A stretch of 64,000 nt of DNA from NCBI RefSeq assembly GCF_035582795.1, contig NC_134383.1, positions 2,487,501 to 2,551,500 of the forward strand, written 5' to 3'. This DNA comes from Mycteria americana (lineage: Eukaryota > Chordata > Aves > Ciconiiformes > Ciconiidae). Below the pieces are notes generated by a model. It did no database searches and was not told the origin of the DNA. It saw only the letters and a list, made by a program, of their open reading frames with translations. Positions 57,701-64,000 of the stretch are shown in pieces. The stretch's first letter is position 1; the number at the start of each line of letters is the position of its first letter. The position numbers and the translations under genes are program-made.

Positions 57701-60700
57701 ATCTGTTAGCTGGTACAGTTTTCATTTTTGAACCATGTTTCATGGATAGGAGTTGAGACTCTGGAAGCAAAATGCACCACGGCTGTTCTAATACTGAAGT
57801 GTGTGTGTGTGTGTGTTGCTGATTTTACAAGTTAAACCATAGTCTTCCTGTACAGTTGATTGAGAGCATGTGTAAAACTATTAGCTCTCTGTAAGATGTG
57901 ATGTAAAAGCAAAAATATTTGGGATTTCCCTCCTGAATGTTGTACAGAATGAGCTCATCTAATAATCTTGGACTTCAGTGCAGACTGCTTAACAGCCCAG
58001 CAAAAAAAGATCAAATTTCATGGCTTTATAAGGTGATCACATTAGGAGCTTGTCTGGGATTGTGTGTAGTGATAAATGGTTGAGAATATTTCCTTGCCAC
58101 TAATTATTTCATGATGACTTTGAGTTGTTCTCCCATCCCAAGTGGGAATTTCTGGTGAGGAGCAGTTGTGATGTTGTGCCAATACAACATAACGTCCAAG
58201 AGATGTCATGAGGATTAGTAACTTGCTTATAGCATTGTGCCTCCTTTGTCTGCTGTTAAGCAAGCTTTAAGGGGCAGGAATGTGTGTGTGTAGGAAATGC
58301 ATTCACTGATTTGAAAAAGGAAAAGTGATCTTGTTTAGGCATCGGGAAATTGTGTTGGACATTTAGAAGAGCCAAAAATTGGATGTTTAGTAAATATCAT
58401 TTGAAACACTTCAGAGTAAAGCACTAATATAGATTGATATAAACCTTCCCAAAGCTCAAAATTATTTATCTTTCCTCTGTTAAAGAGGCGCAGGAATGCA
58501 GTCACTAGTCCCTGTTAGAGGCTGTTCCAGCTGTTCGGCCTCATTCTGCTATTACTCCTCTGTCCTGCTATGCACCACTGCTGGCTGTTCCTGTCCTGGG
58601 CTCCCCACCAGCATTGCCTGCACCCCTCAAATCACTCTCACTCTTCCCCTGGTCAGTTGCTATTCTGGGTGTTGATCTCCCATCACTGCTGATGCTTTGC
58701 AGTGCTAAGCTGGAGCACCCCAGATGAGTTTCAGTCCTTGCATTCGTACAGGATCAAGCTGTACGCAGTGCCTGCAGTTTTATGTCAGCAGTTTTATGGC
58801 TCTGACTGAGAATTGCTATGTGCTGTCAGAACATTAATCAGCGGGCGATGGTTTAGGACCTTTGCCAAATATGGCTTTAGGAAAATCTAGTGTATATTTC
58901 TGTCCTGCATATTTTAACACTGTTTGATGACATTTTGTCCAGTATTCGGTATCCAGCTGAGAATTTAGAACTGATTGCCCACTAGTAGTACAAGCTTGTC
59001 AGAGTCTGCTCCTCCAAACCATGTGGATCTGGCTGTTATGAGAAAAATGCAAACAAGACAAGAGGAACAGAAACCAGATTAGGATAGGAAGTGAATAATC
59101 ACTCCTGCAGAAAGGCAGAGCAGGATGGAGGGACCAAGCCAAGTATTGGATGTATTTCCTCCTGCCTATTCCCAGAAAGGCTTTTAAATTAGAAAAACCT
59201 AAAGGGCTTTTCTTTTAACAATTTCAGAGTGGCTTGTGTTTAAAGGTGGATGCAGAATGTGCTCGGTGTTCTTTTATCCACTTCAAAGCTGTAGTTTGTG
59301 CAGACAGGGTAAACAACCATAGGTCACTCAGTAAATCTGGGTCATGGAACATGTTAGAGAGGAAGTCAGTCCAGCATTGAAAATGAGGTCTGTCTGTGTA
59401 GGGAAGTTCTACGGAAGTGTCTGAAAGGGACACTTGCTGCTGGTTCACCTGGGAACAACCAAGCTGGAGCCCTGGTAGAGAGCACTTTACAGCTTGACTA
59501 GAGGCCTTCCTAGGGAAAAGAGCTGAAAATGACTTTAAAATACCCTAGATTATCAGTTAAGAAATGTGACTGAACCATGTGAGTTTCTGTGCATTTTTTA
59601 TGAGTCTGAATGGAAAAATGAAGACCAAAGATCTGGTGGGAGACGCAGGCACTGCTGTAAGGTCCTTATGAAAAATAGAATTTTGCCAAACATATCAGAG
59701 TTTGAGTAATTTTATATTGTCTTTTTTTTTAATCTTTCCTCAGAAATGTTACCATTTCATATTCCAGCGCTACCGCCTGGAACACTACACAGTCTCCTCC
59801 AACTGGCTGGCTCTGGGGACTGTCTTTCTCTTTGGCCTTTTGTCATTGTCACGCTCTGTTGCCTTATTCAGAGGTTGGTATTTTAGACTTGTTCTGTGCT
59901 TTCCTGGGTATTGGTCTTGGCAAGTCTTAAGACCTGCCAAAGTTGTGCTGCTTTGACTATAGCAGCACAGTAGAAATAAGGAACCTCGAAAGTTTGGATG
60001 TCATTGTTGCAGGGAAAGGAATAAGTTCTAATGGTCACCATTAATGAATGATTATATGTGTGTGTGTGTATATGCACATTCATACATGTGTATATGAATG
60101 TATGTATGTATTCATGCATGTATGAATATATCACTAGAATTATGCCAGTTAAAAATCTGCTGCCCTTCACCTTCAGCCAGTACAACTATACTGATATAAA
60201 ACCTGTACCCAGACTAGTATTAAAGCAGATACTTTAACTTTCAAACATATGATCCCACTTGAAAAAGCATTTTCCCATGTAAAAACTGTAATTAGGTGCA
60301 TGTGTCCTTAATGGAGATGGATTAGATATGGTCCTTAAGTACTTTCTTGAATCAGAGCCATGCAGTGAACCTTCCCACCTCATCAATATTTTTTTGCTTG
60401 ATGGTAGCCATTGACAGTCAGGACAGGAGAATGTGCATAAAGGTGGTAGGGTACAAGCACTTCTAAAAGGAGGGGGAGCTTTGGAATCCAGCCACTTCTT
60501 AGCATAGACCAGTTCATTTATTCAAGAAGTTATCAGTTAAAAAGTTATGTATGAACAATTTTTTGTAGTCTTTCAAAAGTAGTCATGTAAATATCACTTA
60601 TTTCTTTAGCCTTATTTACAACTTTCTGTCTTCCATAGGCTACCACGGGCCCCTGGACCTGTACCCAGAATTCCACAGGATTGCTACTGATCCAAGTATT

Positions 60701-61238
60701 CACACTGTGCCAGAGGGGAGACCAGTTAATGTCTGCGTGGGAAAGGAGTGGCACAGATTTCCAAGCAGCTTTCTCCTGCCAGATAAGTAAGTTGTTTAAT
60801 GTAAAAGGTGCAATTTGGTGAGATTCATAAGGAGGGACGCTTCTCATAAGAAGTATTTATGGGACTAACCTTGAAGATCTTGTATCTCCGTTGACACTAG
60901 CATATCCAAAACAAAGGATTCCGAAGTTTGTTGTCAGCAGATTGTGTTGGTCACAAGCTACTGAAATTTTGTGGTGTGACTGCTCCTCTAGCAGGGCTGT
61001 CTACCCTCAGGAATTAAATCTCCTTGGTTATGCTTTTGGTTTTCTCCACACAAAATGTTACTAGCGCCTGCATTTTCCTGCTGGGCTTTCTGACACTGTT
61101 CTCTGCAGCTGGCAGCTCCAGTTCATCCTGTCAGAATTCAGGGGTCAGTTACCAAAACCATTTGCCAAGGGACCAATGGCCACACGGATCATTCCCACTG
61201 ACATGAACGACCAAAACAAGGAAGAGCCATCTCGATAT
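45117..61238 (+). CDS. ALG9: alpha-1,2-mannosyltransferase ALG9 (3' end outside window)
   Basis: Twelve coding exons with agreeing phases: 45,117-45,217; 45,899-46,037; 46,237-46,371; 47,187-47,257; 48,159-48,247; 49,255-49,390; 49,760-49,847; 49,990-50,095; 55,336-55,458; 57,358-57,512; 59,744-59,873; 60,639-60,786; then 61,109-61,238 as a thirteenth piece. They give 517 codons; the last 85-90 residues of the human protein (611) are not here. ALG9 is an ER multipass GT22-family enzyme that adds mannose from dolichol-phosphate-mannose to lipid-linked oligosaccharide. Visible family features: SDCDETFNYWEPTHYL (luminal catalytic Asp-Glu region), SPAYAIRSYAYL, many hydrophobic helices, HKEERFLFP and TVPEGRPVNVCVGKEW. 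Exon 1 is short; the start MAAKGARQR aligns with human MASRGARQR. No disabling change was seen. Confidence 0.97.
50096..55335 (+). other. ALG9: ALG9 intron of 5.2 kb
   Basis: The longest ALG9 intron in the window, between the exon ending GPDLYG and the one beginning TEPW. It has a T run of about 27 at 51,609-51,635 and otherwise unique sequence. No other exon, RNA gene or recognisable transposon was found in it. Confidence 0.8.
51609..51635. repeat. poly(T) run in ALG9 intron
   Basis: About 27 consecutive T. No retroposon body was recognised next to it, so it is listed as a simple homopolymer. Confidence 0.85.
60055..60130. repeat. TG/TATG-rich simple repeat
   Basis: Alternating purine-pyrimidine tract of TGTG, TATG and CATG units in the intron after the exon ending at 59,873. 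An ordinary degenerate microsatellite. Confidence 0.8.
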
Positions 61239-64000
61239 GTAAGGATTATATTCCTGTTTTCTTTTCCTTACCTTACTGTATAATTTGTATTATTAAAATG
61301 GCTATGATTGGGTCTCCCCTTTTTGTTTCCCAGGGACCATACAAGTTACAGAACAAAAATGGGCTCTCTGCAGCACTTGGAAATTTCCCCATTTATGTGA
61401 GCGGTTTCTGTTTGCGTTTCATCTGCCTATTTTTCATTTAAAGACATAATAATAATAATAATAAAAAGAAGCAGACGAAGTAATAATTCCTAGTTATTGC
61501 ACTTTTGGGTTTAGTATAATGTGTTACTGTGATCACAGGAAAGTGAACTGAATGAGTGGTTTGAAATCCCCTCCACAAAATGTTTGTTACTGAGCAGGGA
61601 TTGAAATTTTCCTTTGTACTTTCCTTTCTTTTTAAATATAAATGTATTCATCATATTTGCAACTGAGAAGGAGGAACTTAATTTGGAACTTCACTGAAAC
61701 AATTGCATCGGTGATTTCAATGGGAATCTGTTAAGATAATGTATACTGGTATTATTTATTTGTTACTTTTCCTGGTTGTATTCTGTTACCTAAACAAAAA
61801 CAGTGCACACATATGAATATTTTAAAATTATTGTCAGCTAACTTCTTTAAAATTATTTAGTAGGTTAAATCTTAGCAGTGCACTAAATATTCTTTGCAGT
61901 GCACTAGATATTTAGTCATCCTTTCTTTTTTGTCCTAAGGGTTGAATGAGAGGAACTGCCAAGAAATCCATAGTCTTTTCTTCTTTCTCTCTTAGCACCT
62001 TGGAGGATAGCTTTGGTATGTCAATCAGTATATAGGAAGCACTCACATGTAATGGACCAGGTCTCTGGTTTACATGAGTGGGTCTATCCTGGCTGAAGAC
62101 AGTAGACATATGCTTGTTTATGTGGCTCATGACTTTGGCCTGTTAGACATTGTACAAGCACTTGTGATCTGCTCACAGAAGTGGATGGAAGGCAGTATTA
62201 TAACACAGGAGCAAACTGTGTGGCTAAAAGCAGGGATCAGTCTTCTGGGTTAAAGCTCTCTTATTTTGAGCCTCATTATGTAGTTACTGGAAACGGGAAG
62301 GAGGCGTGTTCCCACCTGAGAGAAGCTGTCTGCTGCAGTGCATTTAATTTACGAAATCTTTAACTGTGGCATATTTTTAGCACAGACAGCTGGCTGGTGC
62401 ACAGCCTGTGACTAATGGAGCAAAACACACTTTTGTTTCATGGTTGTTTCTTAATGTCACCCTACAATTTTGTTACTTCTCATGCAAGCAAAAGGGCCTA
62501 GGACATTAGAAATCAGCTACTAAATGTGAATTTTAAATGGGATTTTAAAACTTTTACTTCTGACCTGCTAATAACACCAAGAGAACAAGGTGTTTTCTCA
62601 AGTTTAGTGAGCTTACAAGTGCAAGCATACTGAGATTTAATAAAAAAAAAAGTTAGCAAGCACTGAAAAGGACCATCATAGCAAATAAATCTAAATAGCA
62701 TGAATTCTGTTGGTCATTTAAAGGGGAGAAAACAAATAGTTCAAAAGGATTATCTGAGCCATGGACAACTTAAAACCAATTAATGGCTGCAGAAATGGGA
62801 CTGATCTCTCCCTTTCAAGTGTAAGTATCTATTACTGCTCTGCTTGAAAATTGAAGAGTAAATCTCAGTGTTTCTGTTGCTATGAGACACTGGGGAAAAG
62901 AGTGATTTGATCTTCTTGTTTTGCAATTCTTCCTTCCTTAATCATGTTGAACAGCACTTAACTTGTACTTGTCCTACTGGGGAGATGCATTTGTCTCTGA
63001 AACTGCTAAGAAAGAGATAAGGAGTATTATCTCTTACAAGGATGTATCCAAGCAGGAACAGTAGATTAGGCCTAAAAGCTGAAACGGTTAAAAACTCCTG
63101 ACTTCAGAGGAAGTTTTTTTTTAACCACTTTATTTCCACTACTTTTCCAATTCCCTTTAGCTCTGTTTTTAACTGTGGGAACCACCTGAAGCTTGGTCTC
63201 ATTTTTTTAAATATGTGTTTGAGCCATCAGTAAAACATCTCTAGTTTTGCTCAAAACAGTTTAACTTCATCTGTGGTAAACCAGACAAGCTCCTGTTGCG
63301 CTCTGTGTGGCCAGGCTAACATCCATCCAGACACCAGTGAGAGATACATGGCTGCAGCGGTACAGCAGAAGGCTGTGCCCTTAGCTCTATCTCTGTACTA
63401 TACCATGCTGCCACTCCTGTTATTCAGGATGTGATCAAATGTAGTTCTCCACCACTTAGCATAGCAGTTGCATCAAATAAAAAAAGAGTGGGAGGAGGAA
63501 AAGGAAAGCAGAACAGAAGAGGATAGGATGTAATTTAGAAATTCCTTGCAGCTCTGTTCAGTAAAACTTCTTTCTACAAAGAAACATTTCAAGGTCTGTA
63601 CACCACCGAAGTCTTGTGTAAATCCCCAAATAAATGCATAGGTGCTGTGTTGGCCCTCTGACCAGGATGAATATTATCCTTAGCTTCACTGTAACTTGTA
63701 AGAATGCACTGTGCTCTACTTGGAATGGTAGAAAGGAAATCTGTCTTTCACGTGGCAGATAATTCATATGCATTGGAAGTGCCAGCCCTTTTAGGGGAGC
63801 ATTTAGGATGAGAGAAGTGAGATCAGTCTTAGTGCTTGAGGCAGTAACTTGTCTTTCTCTGAATGATCCTACATCACTTACAGCAAAACTTGGTTAGTGG
63901 TTTGGGAGTCTTTTTGCTAATGAGCCAGAACCTCTCTCAGGGCCTGGAATTTCTTCTCATACAGTGCAAGAAGTGGATTCAACATTCTCCTCAGCTGAGT
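61239..64000 (+). other. ALG9: start of a further ALG9 intron, window ends within it
   Basis: After the donor GTAAGG at 61,239 no exon matching the remaining ALG9 C-terminus (human IDISKCHYLVDLDT onwards) was found before the window ends. The stretch is AT-rich unique sequence with a short (AAT)n tract near 61,450. Confidence 0.7.

Noticed and set aside
61330-61400. CCCAG-acceptor followed by an open stretch as a further ALG9 exon
   Set aside because: The translation does not match the expected ALG9 C-terminus and there is no matching phase.

Overview
This is a window of vertebrate nuclear DNA, most probably from a bird. The alpha-B crystallin it encodes is nearly identical to what I recall of avian sequences. 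One degraded CR1 retroposon tail of the bird/reptile type is present and interspersed repeats are otherwise scarce. Genes are close together with GC-rich CpG islands, as on an avian microchromosome. The gene order matches human 11q23 in reverse: (DIXDC1 side) - C11orf52 - HSPB2 - CRYAB - CFAP68/C11orf1 - FDXACB1 - ALG9. No tRNA, rRNA, CRISPR array or endogenous retrovirus was recognised.

Layout. Positions 1-9,600 hold no recognisable exon and probably belong to DIXDC1 intron 1 or its flank; a CpG island at 9,660-10,425 carries a possible minus-strand first exon. A C11orf52 homologue (minus, four exons) runs from 19,000 down to 13,188. HSPB2 (minus, two exons, 25,053-23,596) and CRYAB (plus, three exons, 27,243-30,580) diverge from a shared 2.2 kb region. 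CFAP68 (minus, 33,331 to about 32,040) is recognisable but carries two in-frame stops and a frame break, so it looks like a pseudogene here. FDXACB1 (plus, five exons, 34,261-38,225) is complete at 625 residues. ALG9 (plus) starts at 45,117; twelve coding exons are in the window and the last ones lie beyond its end.

The unusual part is the 6.9 kb between FDXACB1 and ALG9 (38,226-45,117). It holds a 50-bp minisatellite, four copies of a block of about 0.4-0.5 kb (three direct, one inverted), a long inverted repeat, and a dense array of more than 20 short nested hairpins from 38,776 to 43,789. Each hairpin has an outer stem, a short asymmetric internal loop and an inner stem. Most inner loops contain TAA (TAAG, TAAC, TAATT, GTAAGT, GTAAGG). 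The stems differ in sequence from hairpin to hairpin while pairing is kept, and several G-T pairs on the plus strand become A-C mismatches on the minus strand. I interpret this as a candidate structured long non-coding RNA on the plus strand, ending near an AATAAA at 44,687. I do not recognise it as a known RNA family.

The genes are mostly unrelated in function: two small heat-shock proteins expressed in muscle and lens, a ciliary microtubule protein that has decayed, an uncharacterised FDX-ACB domain protein, and an ER mannosyltransferase.
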